The notes beneath the pieces were generated by a model that saw nothing but the letters and a program-made list of their open reading frames with translations, ran no database searches and was not told the origin of the DNA. The translations under genes were made by a program, and so were the position numbers. Below, in pieces: positions 30,929 to 42,984 of a DNA stretch of 64,000 nt. Origin of the DNA: Nephrocerus scutellatus (Eukaryota; Arthropoda; Insecta; Diptera; Pipunculidae); NCBI GenBank assembly GCA_947095585.1, contig OX352762.1, positions 8,535,969 through 8,599,968 of the forward strand, written 5' to 3'. Position 1 is the stretch's first letter. Each line of letters starts with the position of its first letter.

Positions 30929-32000
30929 ATTTCTTTTTTTTCTCATATTTTAGTGTCAGAGTAGTTTTTTTTTTTTTTACTAATTCAATTAGGAGTTGAC
31001 CGTGACGTTTTTTTTTTGTTTTTAAAAGAAAATTGTTTCGCTTGTCAACTGTATTGTGACAACGATTGTACAATTTGTTGGACACATATTAAATAAAAAA
31101 AAGCTTTGTTTGTGTAATCCTTTGTCGTTAGCATTGTGGAGCTGTTTGTTTGTATGTTAGTTTGAACAGACAGACAAAAACGTCCATTAAACCCACTTAA
31201 GCCGCAAAGTCGATTTTATTTGTTTAACTGAATTGCACCGACAACGACTTTACACCCTTAGATACATCAACAGATAAAAATAGGTATCTTGTGCATTCGC
31301 ACATTGATGAGATATTTTGCATTTTGGCAATGGAAACAGCCGAATCTTGGCCAAACAATTAAATCGCTAACATTTTTTCATCGTTCGGCTCACATATCAA
31401 ATGGGCAGGATGTTTGTCGTTTGCGCCGAACTAAACACAGAGGTATACGACATAAAAAAAATCCAACTGAGATTATTTTTAAATCAAACCTCAAGCGAAC
31501 AGAAAAAAAATGTGAATTAAAAATACCTATGCAGACACACACTCACAAACAATAATCGCAAGTGTAGCTGATAAGCATTGGATTGGACGGACAGACGACT
31601 GATCGGCGGTATTTGGCTGAGAAATAAAAACAAAATCAGGTCACAAAACGTGTGCGCAATTGGCCAATAGCAGGTAGATGAATATATATATATATATATA
31701 TATACCAGCCTATATAGCACAGGATAGTTGGTTTGTCCATAAAACTAAACATAAAACCAAGAGTATAATTCATGCAAAATACATAAACGCAAGTGCACAC
31801 TTGCACACGAGTGTATCCATTGGAACATGAAATTTAATCATTGGAAGGCGACCGAACATACACTCAATTTTAATTAATGCGTACAATTGCACGTACGTAC
31901 GCTCGCTTTTACATGCTGTGTGGATATACGTACTCTGGTTTTAGGAATCTACAATAAAATTGGCCAACTGCGACAACGTGGCTATAAAAAAAGATTTTTG
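30929..32000. other. No gene recognised; (AT)n tract
   Basis: Contains an (AT)n microsatellite at 31683-31704 and T-rich DNA after the tRNA terminator. No coding signal. Confidence 0.45.
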
Positions 32001-32007
32001 GTTTTTT

Positions 32008-32076
32008 TCTGAGATTCGAACTTCGAACCTCCAGCTCAGTTCAACGCACCAACCACTTTAGCTATTGCGCCTACGT
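32008..32076 (-). pseudogene. tRNA-like sequence (pseudogene or SINE head)
   Basis: The minus strand reads GTAGGCGCAATAGCTAAAGTGG then GGTTCGAAGTTCGAATCTC. Recognisable A-box (AGCTAAAGTGG) and B-box (AGTTCGAATCT) words lie at the spacing of a tRNA. The acceptor arms do not pair and the anticodon arm is poor, so it is not a working tRNA. The plus-strand text on either side shows no SINE body. Confidence 0.5.
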
Positions 32077-32102
32077 TTATTGATAAAAACGTTAAGATGA
32101 TT

Positions 32103-32830
32103 ATACAGAATGTATCCGTTAAGGTGGAAAATACTAAGAGGGGTGATTTCCATGAAAAAAATTATAGGAAGGAATACAATTATTATAGGAAGACTATAGG
32201 ATGATTTTAGGTTCATTATAGAAATATAGAATAATGTAGGAGAATAATGAAATACGTAGCTGAACGCAGTGTTACTGAAGGAATATTATGGACTGATTAT
32301 AGGATTATTGTAGTATGATTAGAGGATGATTCTATTAGATTTTTTTTGACAATTATAGAATAAATATAGCATGATTTATGAATTACATGAAGCAAATAAA
32401 ATTATAGGAAGGAATACAGTTATTATAGGAAGATTATAGGATGATTTTAAGATGATAATAGGTTCATTGTAGAATTATAGAATGATTGAGAAGAATAATA
32501 GAGTAAGAGGATAAACGTTTGAATATTATAGCAAGATTATAGTATGATTTTTGGATGAAAAAAGGTTCATTGTAAATTCATTGAATGATTAAGGAGAATA
32601 ATGGAGTTAGTGGATGAACGTTACTATAGAAAGATTATGGAATGATTTTAGCGAATAATTGAGTTAGAGGATGAACGTAGAACTATTATACTGATTATAG
32701 GATGATTACAGGATGATTATAGTTTAATAGGATGATCATAAAATAATTAAGGAATATTATTTAATGATTTAAGGCGTATAGAAATAATTCGAGAATGAAA
32801 GTAGAATTTTTTAGGCATATTATTCAAAGA
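32103..32830 (+). repeat. Transposon-like end followed by 'attataggatgat' minisatellite
   Basis: It starts with tacagaatgtatccgttaag and ggggtgattt, the same terminus found in reverse at 16610-16672. From about 32158 it passes into 650 bp of degenerate attataggatgattttaggt-type words. The minisatellite is the reverse complement of 23690-24115. Confidence 0.75.
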
Positions 32831-33990
32831 TTGTTGTAAAATTACAGGGGCCTACGATCGAAGTGTTACTAAATCGAAAGATTGGAATTTCGTTAAATTG
32901 AATATTTTATTTAACGTTTAAATATAAGACTTCAAATTATGACTATTTGCTATAAAATAAGCCAAAAAAAAATTGCCAACTTAAGTGAAACTACACTGCC
33001 TGTGTACTTTAAAATAAAGAATTTAAATATTGACGACCTTTCCAGCCATAGTCCTCTATACATCGGAAAAGTATTGACGGTGCCAATAAGTTTAAGGCAA
33101 GAACTGGGAATTTTTGTCTCCTAACAACAACCTATGAAGGTCTGTAAATTACTAAGGTTTCTGTTTGGTTATTTGTTGACTCTTCCAATGGCGATAGTTG
33201 AGATTTTTAATTAACGTTGAGGTAAGTGAACAAAATCCTTCAGTCGCAATATAATTAAATGAAAACTTCACAAGAGGAGCCATAAATGTACCACAATAAG
33301 AGTAAGTGCATTTCTGAAGATTGCAATAAGTTTCCTAAACTACAAATTGGATTTTTGTTCCCTTCTAAATGAGTATTTCCTGGCCTCCTAGGAACTCTTC
33401 AGAATTCACCAAAGTTCCATTAATTATCTCTGCAGAATGACATGGCCACTCTATGAGTATGTGCGCGGAGAAAAATCACTGTTCTTTAAATTTATGGTAA
33501 ACATATGTTCATGTCCTTTACGCGTAAAGGATTCATTAAAATTAGCATCATTGGTTTGATTGATGGTGGCTTTTGGCCTGACTTGCATTCGTCTAAACAC
33601 CTGCACTGTACCAACAAAGTTAATGATATTTGCATTGCCCGCGTAGAGCCACAGTCACAGGTAATTCTCTCGAGAAACTCGTCTGGATTATGATGGAGAT
33701 GCATGCGCCTTCAATTTATCATAGATACAAATTGGTTGGGCACAGTTTTGATTTATTGCTGTAATAAAGCAACAACTATTGCGATCCATAAATATCCTTT
33801 TTTTTAAGCTAAACCTAGCAATTGGAAGGTCAGTACTCTGATGGTACGACAAAGGGTAACGAGAGATAGGTTGCGCAGTCAATTCTACCAACGAAGATGA
33901 CAGATCCGGAATAGTAACGAGGTCGATTTTTAGTCCACGCCGCCTCAAAAAGCGCCGTTTTACAACAATAGACTTTTGGGAGACACTATG
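32831..33990. other. Unassigned 1.2 kb; may be LINE 3' UTR or host DNA
   Basis: Minus-strand frames of 115 codons (33688-34035) and 70 codons (33492-33704) overlap the end of the neighbouring LINE and have no domain I recognise. A Cys-containing stretch (CDCGSTRAMQISLTL) is not a known finger. There is no RNA gene. Confidence 0.35.
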
Positions 33991-33994
33991 ACAT

Positions 33995-36050
33995 GTTACG
34001 TGTCTGGAAATGGTGTTATAACCAACCTGTAGCATTCAGGTACGAGATCAGATCGATGATCTGACACTCCGAAAGCTCTCTCAGGTCGGCAAATAATGGT
34101 TTTCCCAATGTGTGAATTTGGACGCCCGTCAGGCCTAGACATTTGCAGAGATAAAGCTTCCCTCTCATTAGTATCCCTGAAATTTCTGCAAAATATATTA
34201 TGCGGGATGCCCAATAGTCAGTGATTATGGCAACGGCTCTGGAAATGTCTTTCTGTGATCTGGAGATCAGCTGGGTAGATTTATTTTTATTATAGGAAGG
34301 CCAGTTAGCTTAGTCATTCCAGCTTAATGGAGCCTTGGTGGTATGAAAGGTGATAACACGTTCCCTGACGGAGCTCAGGGGACAGCAGACTTTTTTCAGG
34401 TAGTTGATGTCCAATGTTACGCCCCTTTCGTCCGCTTTCTCATTGTAGTCAACGTCGCTGTGCTTGGCTTGGCGAAGCCAATTCAACTTGGTACTGCCTG
34501 ATAAGCTTTGAGTTATTGCTAGTCACAATAGTATCTTTAATTGCAGATTTTGGCTATCTACACATATGCCAACCCTACCAGTTATAGCGGTACTGTTAGC
34601 CAGTGACTTGCATGGATCTCCGCCTGAAAGACGCTAGTAGAGTCGGGCACCTTGAAAGATTAAGTTTTTCGGAGAAGACTCCAGTGCCGACTCCAGTGTC
34701 GACTCCATTTCTCATTTTGGATCCGTCGGTGAATAGAGTAACGTCAAAAAGAACGTCCTTCTAACTTTCTCTAGTCGGAAAGCTGGGACTGAAGTTCAAT
34801 TTAGTAGTGCAGTAGTTAGTTAAGGATCGTATCCTTTGCAGTATATTGTAGTGTCTATATGGTTTGGTATCAAATCAACCAGCTTCTCTGAGACGGACTG
34901 CGCGACTTCTCTGAGGTAATAAGTGTAGAATTGTGTTAAGAGCATCGGTAGTACAGGAGCGTAGTGCTCAAATTATACCAACAGTTGCTGATTTTTGTAT
35001 TCTACCTAGCTTACTGGCATTGTACTTCTTGTTAACTACCGAACACAAAACTAGCGCTTCATATGTGAGAATTGGGCGTACCATGGCTGTGTAAAGCCAT
35101 AAAGCCATCATGGGCTTCAGGCCTCATTTCTAACTGATGGTTTTGTTTCCAGCATATAAAGCAATACATTATTTCTTAGGCCTAAATTCTATATTGGACT
35201 TCCAGCAGAGTTTCCTATCTAGGATCACGTCAAGATATTTAGCGTCTGATCTGAATGAGCTTGGGGAGGGCAAAATTCGGTATTTTGAACTTAGTTGTGA
35301 ACAGTACCATTTTAGTTTCGCTAGAGATAACTCATAGACCACGTTGTCCAGGAGTTAACCCTGCCTAGAACCCTCTTCATGTCTTCACTAATCTCAGAAC
35401 GTTACCGTCCTGACACAATTATCACCACGTCGTCTGCATACGCAACGGCTTTTTGTTCTGTACAGCTCAGGAATGTATATAACCATCAGCCACAATGAGG
35501 ACCAAATTACCCCTATGTTTACTTATTAGGTGATAGATAATGCTGCCCAGATTAACATGGATTTCTCTGCTACCTAGCATGGAGATGATCCATTGTTTTA
35601 GTTGTTGCTCCACCCCCAACTAAGTGAGAGCTTCCTGGATGGCCTTATTGTGGACATTGTTGAAAGCACCTTTTATGTCCAGGAAGGCGGCAAGAGGGCA
35701 TTGTTTATAATTAAGTGAGTGCTCAATCGTGTGCACCAACTCTTGGAGAGCCGTCTCCGTATACCTGCCTATAAGGTAAGCGCATTTTGATACTTAGATA
35801 CCATCGTATCTTCGTAACCTAAATGTGGTAGTCTAAAATTCGTTCCATTGTTTTCAACAAAAACGATGATAGACTAAGAGGTCTAAAATTTTTGGCAGAC
35901 TCATGACCCCTCCTGCGTCTGCTTTGGGAATAAATAATACTCGTACTCTTCTCCACTGCAGGGAGCATACTGAAGTTTTAAGGACCTTCTAAAGATATTC
36001 ACTAGCCAAGAAGTAGACTTCTAGAACATAATAAGTTGTGGGATAGTAAC
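33995..36050 (-). mobile_element. Non-LTR retrotransposon with RNase H, second lineage, 5' truncated
   Basis: Minus strand from about 35990: WRRVRVLFIPKA (RT entry), AFLDIKGAFNNV (motif A, catalytic Asp, near 35680), AVAYADDVVIIVSG (motif C, near 35440), the thumb region, then WVPGHSDVDYNEKADERG-like RNase H (near 34450), and a C-terminal region read across a frameshift: CRNFRDTNE then LCKCLGLTG and FADLRELSECQIIDLI, ending LNATGW near 34015. Each motif is in a different frame from its neighbour at least once. The lineage differs from the copies at 17436 and 38560. Confidence 0.8.
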
Positions 36051-36054
36051 GAAC

Positions 36055-37245
36055 TCCCACAAAAAAATTCCATTAATACAAAATTCTAAACACAAAAAAA
36101 ATTAAATCCCAAATACTAAATAGAAAATCGAATTTTACAAAATCCCAAGTTACAAAATCCCAAATAGCAAATTACATCCTAATAGCAAAATCCCAATAAA
36201 AAAATCGCAATCTCAATGGCAAAATCGCATTTTACAAAGTCCCAAATAGCAAAATCCCATTTTCCAAAATCCCAAATATCAAAATCTCATATAGAAAAAT
36301 CCCAAACAGGAAAATCCCAAATAGCAAAATAAAAACCCAAGTAGAAAAATCACAAATAGCAAAATCCCATTTTACAAAATCCCAAATATCAAAATCTCAT
36401 ATAGCAAAATCCCAAATATCAAAATCCCAATTTATAAAATCCCAAACAGCAAATACCCAATTACAAAATCGCATTTTACAAAGACCCAAATAGCAAAATC
36501 CCAATGCACAAAATCACGTTTTACAAAATTCCAAATAGCAAAATCCCAAATAGGAAAATCCCATTTTCCAAAATCCCGAATAGCAAAATGTCCTTTTAAG
36601 AAATTGCCAATATATAAAATCCCATTTACCAAAATCCCATTTAACAAAATCCCATTTTGCAAGATCCCAAATACCAAAATCACAAATAGGAAAATCCCAT
36701 TTTCCAAAATCCCGAATAGCAAAATGTCCTTTTAACAAATTGCCAATTTATAAAATCCCATTTACCAAAATCAACAAAATCCCATTTTGCAAGATCCCAA
36801 ATAGGAAAATCCCATTTTCCAAAATCCGAATTTACAAAATCCCGAATAGCAAAATGTCATTTTAACAAATTGCCAATTTATAAAATCCCATTTACCAAAA
36901 TCTCATTTAATAAAATCCCATTTTGCAAGATCCCAAATAGCAAAATCCCGAATAGAAAATCCCATTTTCCAAAATCCCAATTTACAAAATCCCGAATAGC
37001 AAAATGTCCTTTTAACAAATTGCCAATTTATAAAATCCCATTTACCAAAATCCCATTTAACAAAATCCCATTTTGCAAGATCCCAAATAGCAAAATCCCA
37101 AATAGGAAAATCCCATTTTCCAAAATCCGAATTTACAAAATCCCGAATAGCAAAATGTCCTTTTAACAAATTTCCAATTTATAAAATCCCATTTACCAAA
37201 ATCCCATTTAACAAAATCCTATTTTGCAAGATTTGCAAGAGCCTG
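36055..37245 (+). repeat. 'aaaatcccaaatagc' minisatellite with ~130-150 bp higher-order unit
   Basis: The basic word is ~14 bp (aaaatcccaaatagc, with cccatttacc and cccattttgc variants) over 1.2 kb. From 36580 a longer unit is visible. The marker gaatagcaaaatgtcctttt recurs near 36575, 36712, 36842, 36992 and 37143, so 130-151 bp. Frames reading FAIWDFxK or KIPxxKIP over 70-98 codons are products of the repeat. Confidence 0.92.
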
Positions 37246-38555
37246 TCCGGGATATTAGTAAGATGTATGCAACAGGATGTTTAAAAAGTACTACTGTGTT
37301 GCATATCATGTACCACTATGTTGCATTTCATATAGGGATGGTAACTCGGGACATTTTGTGCATCGGAATTGCGTGCACTCTGGAAGTTTTATTTATGCCA
37401 CAAGCGATTTACCTTCATGTATGGCGAGCTTCTCGAATTGCATTTAATCGCAGCTACTTTATTATCACCGAGTAGACGAGTACAGTAATTTTCTGCTTTG
37501 ATATCCTGAAATGGGACGGAAATAATAGGCACCAATTTGACTGGAGAGGTTCGCTGTGGGTCTAGTACCTCAACTAGCGTAATACCAAAAACTGTCCATG
37601 CACGCATGTTGGTATACATTTAACGAGCGTCGCACGCCCGCAACGATTCAAAGATTAAATGTATCCCACAGAGAAGAGCCAGAAGCGTGGTGCACTGATG
37701 GTGCTCCACTTATGGGTACGTACGTAATATTTATTGTGACCATCATCAGATGTACTTGAAGATCGCTTGTGTGAAATTGAGAGATTTGCGCACGTCGACG
37801 ATGAAGATAATAATGAGATTCCAGTTGAGTTGAGTGCGCGCATGCGCGAAACGCCTTGATGTGCAGATGTGCACCACACTGCACAACAGACTGCAATTGG
37901 AAACAGAAACCGATAGCAGAGGCCAAAAACAAACAAAAAACCAGAAATATAACGAACGACGATGAGAGTGATGATCCGATCCAGTCACTTGAACATGACT
38001 GGATGGATCAGATGAGTGATCGTCGAATGAATGATCTATCTATGTTTCTAGGTCTTGCGATATTTGATACTCGTTCGTATTTCGAGATCTAAACATGGAG
38101 ATCGCTAACGAGATTGCACCAGTAAGTAGGTGATCCACATATGGTGTACGTACGTGTAGGTTGTGCGCAAAGGATCCGATCTTAGACTGTGAATTTATCA
38201 AGATTTTATATGGAAATCAGAGCGTATGGGTGTTTGTCCATGAATATCATTATCAGCAGCAGTTTGCATTGAATTTTCCAAAAGATCTGTTGAGACGATT
38301 CAATGAGTGAGCGATTTTCTGGTCGTGATCTTACAATACTCATGTGGATGTCAATAGTCGGATAAGAAAAACTGCTAAAGAAAACTGAATTCTTAGTAGT
38401 ATTGCTATCCTCTCGATAGCACAGCATAACTCTTAGGTCTTAGTGCAAAGATGCAAAATTTGTTAAGTCCAAAGTGTAAAAACAGCAAATTACAGGGGTA
38501 GGTATAGCAGACAGACAGACCCCCTTAAGAATTTCAAAAAATTAAAAAAAGTTTT
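37246..38555. other. No gene recognised over 1.3 kb
   Basis: Mixed composition with overlapping 60-95 codon frames on both strands near 37650-38000 and none convincing. A 78-codon plus frame (37856-38092) ends DEMSD-like acidic then FDTRSYFEI and is not assignable. Confidence 0.4.
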
Positions 38556-38559
38556 TTTT

Positions 38560-40195
38560 TTGTTAATTAATACCCTAGCCCTAATGACAGACACTGCGAC
38601 CTGAAGGATTTATTGTATCAGGGTTTGTTTATTATAAGAGATGTACCACCTCCCTACTCGACTCAGCTGTCGAGCATATTTCCTTGTGAAAGATGCCTCA
38701 CCTTAACCAAAGTAATGGTAGGCACTCACAGAGAATGTGCTCTAATGAGTCTTCCGAACAGAACCGTACATTCTGTCTCTGAGCACACACCAATTGTGAT
38801 AGGCCACAATGACCAGCTTCCTAATGCTATCCCTATTAAAATAAGGGATTTCCTTGTAGGAAAAGGGTCTGATTAATTGTTTGGATTGCATGAGCCCCGG
38901 GACGCTTTCCCAGTTGGCCAGACGAATTTATCAGCGCTGTGGCGGCAGCCCAGTTGACACCGAAATAGGGTTCAGGTTCTATGAACGCATATTCCGAGCC
39001 AGCCCTAGTTAGTTCATCTACAGATTCGTTGCCTGCAATTCCCTGATGTACAGGTACCCAATGTGAGTGTGACTTTATTGTGTCTGGCAAGAGATTGCAG
39101 TGCATCGTAACAGTTTTTGAATGATATCGAGTCCATTAAAATGGACGACAGCGCTTTAAGTGCTGCCTGGCTATCTGAAAAGATATATACTCTAGCGCCC
39201 TTAAGTTTAATCCCTTCGTAGATCTCGATGGCATGGAGTTTCGCATGGAAAACCGAGGGACTTTTTCCTATTTGGTGGTGGGTCCACAGAGACCAGCTCC
39301 AACTCCAGTTTCCATCTTCGATCCATCAGTGAACCAGACCAGACGTCTAACGTCTAGTGCCGTTTGCCAGATCCAATATGTCTACCTGAAATTTCCTTCT
39401 GAAACAGTGCGAAACATGTCTCTTTCAGGAATTAAGTCAAGAATTTTCAGGTGACCTACATAGTCACCCGGTATAGTCCTTCTCTGTTGCAACATTCGAA
39501 AACGTGTAGTAAAGCACCTTGCATGACACTAGTGATACTCGTGCAGTGGTTACCACTAATAAAAATCGCCAAATTGTCCGTCTGTGAAGATCGACTAGAA
39601 TCGACTAGATTGTCAATGACTACTGCAATAGAGTCATAGCCAGTGTTACCGAAAGCGCCCTCAATGTCGAGGGCCACTTCCTTGGAACGAAAAGTTCCTT
39701 CTATCTTCTTTACAAGATAGGGAAGGGCACCTTCTGTGCTTTTGCCTTTACTGTACGCAAACTGAACGTACAAAGGGGTAGACAATTCTAACCGGCCTCT
39801 TATATGAACATCAATAAGTCTCTCCATGGTCTTGAGGACAAATTATGTTAGACTTGTAGGTTTGTATGATTAAGGCAGCTCAGTAGGCCACCAGGCCTTT
39901 CGTTATAAATTCTGGAATAGGAAGAAAGTTGATGTTCGTGCCGATCAAGCAGGCCGCCCTAGGCACTGGCTCCCCGCATTTACAGATCAACTTACTTCTC
40001 CCGTTCCGTAGACCTTTTATCTGTCCGCTAATAACCCAAGGATCTTGGATGAGACCAAGGGTTATATTTTCCTTGGCGAACCGCTTGCTGAGGGTAGCGG
40101 ACGCGCCCTTCGCGTGATGCATGTTCGCCTGTAACACCCTGATGGAGCTTATGGATGGTGAAGTTGAAGGCGGCTTTGGCAAAACACAAGAGCAC
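38560..40195 (-). mobile_element. R1/LOA-like LINE, endonuclease to RNase H, internally deleted
   Basis: On the minus strand: VLQANMHHAKGASATL and LGLIQDPWVISG (endonuclease N-terminus, 39880-40182); then a jump to the RT at MERLIDVHIRGRLE with SKGKSTEGALPYLV, EVALDIEGAFGNT (motif A, catalytic Asp) and, after a deletion, TDNLAIFISG where the family has YADDLAIL (39456-39827); then HWVPVHQGIAGNESVDELTRAGS (RNase H, 38836-39105). The 3'UTR words near 38600 match those at 17470, and an A run (ttttttttttgttaatt on the plus strand) marks the 3' end. Most of the endonuclease and the catalytic YADD are lost. Confidence 0.85.
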
Positions 40196-40239
40196 TCTCT
40201 CTATCCTTGCCCATGCGTTTATGTTTAAGCATGTTTAAA

Positions 40240-40428
40240 TCGCCTTCTCTCAAGCAATGGGAAGCCTATTCTGACCTAAAGAAAATTCAAGCAGGTGTTC
40301 CACAAGGCAGCGTACTAGGACCAACCCTTTACCTCCTGTACACTATTGACTTACGTACGTTCAATTAAAAATATATTGCTACTTTCGCTGATGATACTAC
40401 AATTATCGTATCGCAGATACTCGTAAGT
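40240..40428 (+). mobile_element. Jockey-type LINE RT fragment
   Basis: The plus strand encodes KKIQAGVPQGSVLGPTLYLLYTIDL (motif B, intact GVPQGS), a stop, then YIATFADDTTIIVS (motif C, FADD). It is the RT palm core only, about 190 bp, with no ends visible. It lies head to head with the minus-strand LINE that ends at 40195. Confidence 0.8.
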
Positions 40429-40559
40429 CTCAAGTGCCTATATTCAACTAACAAAGTTGCCATTCTTTCTTAGCGTCGACCATTTTACAGATAAATAGAA
40501 GAGAACTTACCACACTACCCTGTCTGACTCCTTCTGTTATTTTCAATTTCTCTGACAAT

Positions 40560-41180
40560 ATAGCTTCGATACGACCAGTGGTTTAGCCGTAATGACGTCT
40601 TGATTCCAGCACCACCTACCAGGTCTAAAATAAACATAAACTTATTGGAGCACCATTCACACCATCAATATGTTTAGTGGTTTAGGCGTGATAACGTTTT
40701 ATACATATGCACCAACAGAATAAATATAGCTGCACATTTTCTTAAATATCTCTACGCCAGCTCCACCTACCGGGCTCAAAAAAGAAATAACCTTTTATGA
40801 GCACCAGTCGAACATTTAGTGTGAATATGGCTTTTATACGCTCAATGGCTTAGGCGTGATGATGTTACATATGTATGCATAATCATTTTTATATATAAGA
40901 TCCAAATTTTCAAAAATATCTCGACTCTAGCGTCACCTACCGGATAAAAAAAAACAAACTTAAAGGAGTACCAAACGAACATATGTAAATATGACTTCAG
41001 TACGTACAGTGGTTTGGGTGCGATGAGGTAACATACATATGCACCAACAGATCAAACATATTTGCTCATTTTCGTAATTATCTCGACTTCAGCGCCACCT
41101 ACCGGATCAAAAAAAAACATATTGAAGTACCAAACGAACATATGGTGTAGATATGACTTCGGTTTTTCGGCACAATTATT
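40560..41180 (+). repeat. ~160 bp tandem repeat, four units
   Basis: The word ccacctacc(g)g falls near 40612, 40763, 40933 and 41095. Each unit also carries (a)gtggtttagg, cgtgat(a/g)a and acatatgcaccaacag. Unit length varies from 151 to 170 bp and identity is moderate. Confidence 0.8.
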
Positions 41181-41890
41181 TCTATACATAAAGATCAATA
41201 TACGTTACCAAGTACGATTTAGTACTTGCGTGTAGATTATAAATGAAATGCAATTTTAACCCTGCATAACCACAATATATCCCTTAACTTGAATTCTATA
41301 AAGTGGTAATTTTGATGATTTTTGTACCCATATTTGCACCGGATTCCCTCTGCCAGAATTTCACTCTTCGCCACTGCACTGGAATACGAGTCTTTAAGCA
41401 AGTAATTGGGTGGTCGCGCCGAGTCAGTAGCTCACATTCTACAGCACACATGCATTGCAGCAACATACAGAATAAAATTGGTATCAATCCGTAATTACTT
41501 GTAATTTGTAGTACACGCCTACTTTTCATCTACTCCAGCCTAGTCGAGCCAATTAATTCTCCATCATATTCATCCATCCAATGTTTCTCATTGTTCGACT
41601 TGTGCTATTAATCCAAGAAGTTAATTGACCTTATTAGTCAGATTGGCATCATCAGATTGGAAATGGGTCAGCAAATTGCTTGCATTCACGCACAAACAAA
41701 CCTTCAAGATACATAAACCCACAGGTAGCACGAACAACATTGTAACATTGGAGGTAATATGATGTTTGCTATATAACTTAAGGATGATGAGACTATAAGG
41801 CTCTCTTTTGTATTGCATTTCTTAACAATCAGAAAAGTGGAAAAAAGTTACACACAAGCGAAACAAATGTAAGAGAGGTTTACTTGAATA
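41181..41890. other. No gene recognised
   Basis: AT-rich, with no motifs. Confidence 0.4.
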
Positions 41891-41895
41891 AGAAC

Positions 41896-41940
41896 GCGGC
41901 TCGTAGTCGGACGAGTTGTTATCCATTGCGCCACTATGCC
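41896..41940 (-). pseudogene. tRNA-Arg 5'-half pseudogene
   Basis: The minus strand resembles the first half of the tRNA-Arg(ACG) genes: TGGCGCAATGGATAAC (A-box region) and then CGTCCGACTACGAG in place of CGTCTGACTACGGATC. The T arm and 3' acceptor are missing, so it is a fragment or the head of a retroposon. Confidence 0.65.
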
Positions 41941-42714
41941 TTGATGATAATTAACTCTTAAGGGATGCCATTATTTTGTTTTACCCTTTTTGCTCAATTT
42001 TCCTTCAGTTAAAGGCTTATAGACCACCTTTTAGAACCTACGGTGCTATTTAAAAATTGGTGGTTGACTACATTTTACAGCTAATCATTGTCATCAACAA
42101 GAAGCTAGCAGAGCTAAGACTGAACTTTAGCTTTCTTAATAGTCCACTTAAATTATCACATTTTTAGGATGCCCCTTTCCAGTTACTGATGCACAGATGT
42201 TACCGATCCAGCATGTTTTAGTTCATCCTAGTTATTCTATTCGCATCCTTATGGCATGCCTCTGACGGAGTACCTGTTGTTTTTTGAAACCTTCGTCATT
42301 TTGTTGTTGTACAATAGGTGTAACCCGATGTGACGCCCAAAATTGGCTAATCAATTTTATGGCAGACTACACTTTACACTAACTCGTCGTAGCTATATCT
42401 ATACTCTTCTAAAATCAGGTTTGCTAGTTTGCTTTTAATTATTATTTCTTTTCAATTTATTTTTAAATTTTTGCATTGAAGCACTTTTTTATGCGAAAGC
42501 ACATTCCCCATGAAAGCACACTGTTAGTTTTAATTTCGCATTTTTTTATTTCATAAAATTCCCAACAAGTCTATGAAAACAAGATGTGTAAGCAAAGGCT
42601 AGAAAGCATAAAAGCAAGATTATATAAGCAGGGACAAAGTCAACACAATGTAGACTAATTTTAGTTCATATAATTCTCAACTAGTTTAAATAAAACAGCA
42701 GCAGCTTTCCAATC
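41941..42714. other. No gene recognised
   Basis: AT-rich, without a repeat or coding pattern that I can identify. Confidence 0.4.
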
Positions 42715-42724
42715 CCGGTCTCCG

Positions 42725-42895
42725 ATCACTTCCAAGTTTTAATAGAAAGTGTTGTCACCGGAAATACACATGTGTGCAAAGTTTCAATAAAATTGGGTTT
42801 TGGAAAGTTCGTTAAAAATTGATCGCAAGATTCCACCACTGAACGAACGACAGAATCATGCCGACGCAATGTTCATATAGAGAGCTTAAAACTGT
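42725..42895 (+). repeat. Satellite-family terminal block (copy at 42.7 kb)
   Basis: Contains ttttaatagaaagtgttgtc, acacatgtgtgcaaagtttc and an end reading tcatatagagagcttaaaa. It matches the block at 3396-3580 without an adjacent array. A solo terminal unit of the ~122 bp satellite family. Confidence 0.75.
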
Positions 42896-42984
42896 AAACC
42901 TTGACCTTTTTAGTTATAAGTTTAGTTTTTAGTCAAAATTGTAAATTAATTAAATGAATAATAAAAAAAATATCTTGGCAGCTA

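Noticed and set aside
33492..34035. Minus-strand frames with several Cys (CDCGSTRAM)
   Set aside because: No zinc-finger spacing or known domain. It overlaps or follows the C-terminal end of a dead LINE.
36432..37169. Series of 74-98 codon frames with FAIWDF/KIPFTKI repeats, like a repeat protein
   Set aside because: They arise from a 14 bp minisatellite. Both strands and several phases are open, as expected for a stop-poor repeat.
41896..41940. Fourth tRNA-Arg gene
   Set aside because: Only the 5' half is present, with substitutions in the anticodon arm and no T arm. Listed as a pseudogene.
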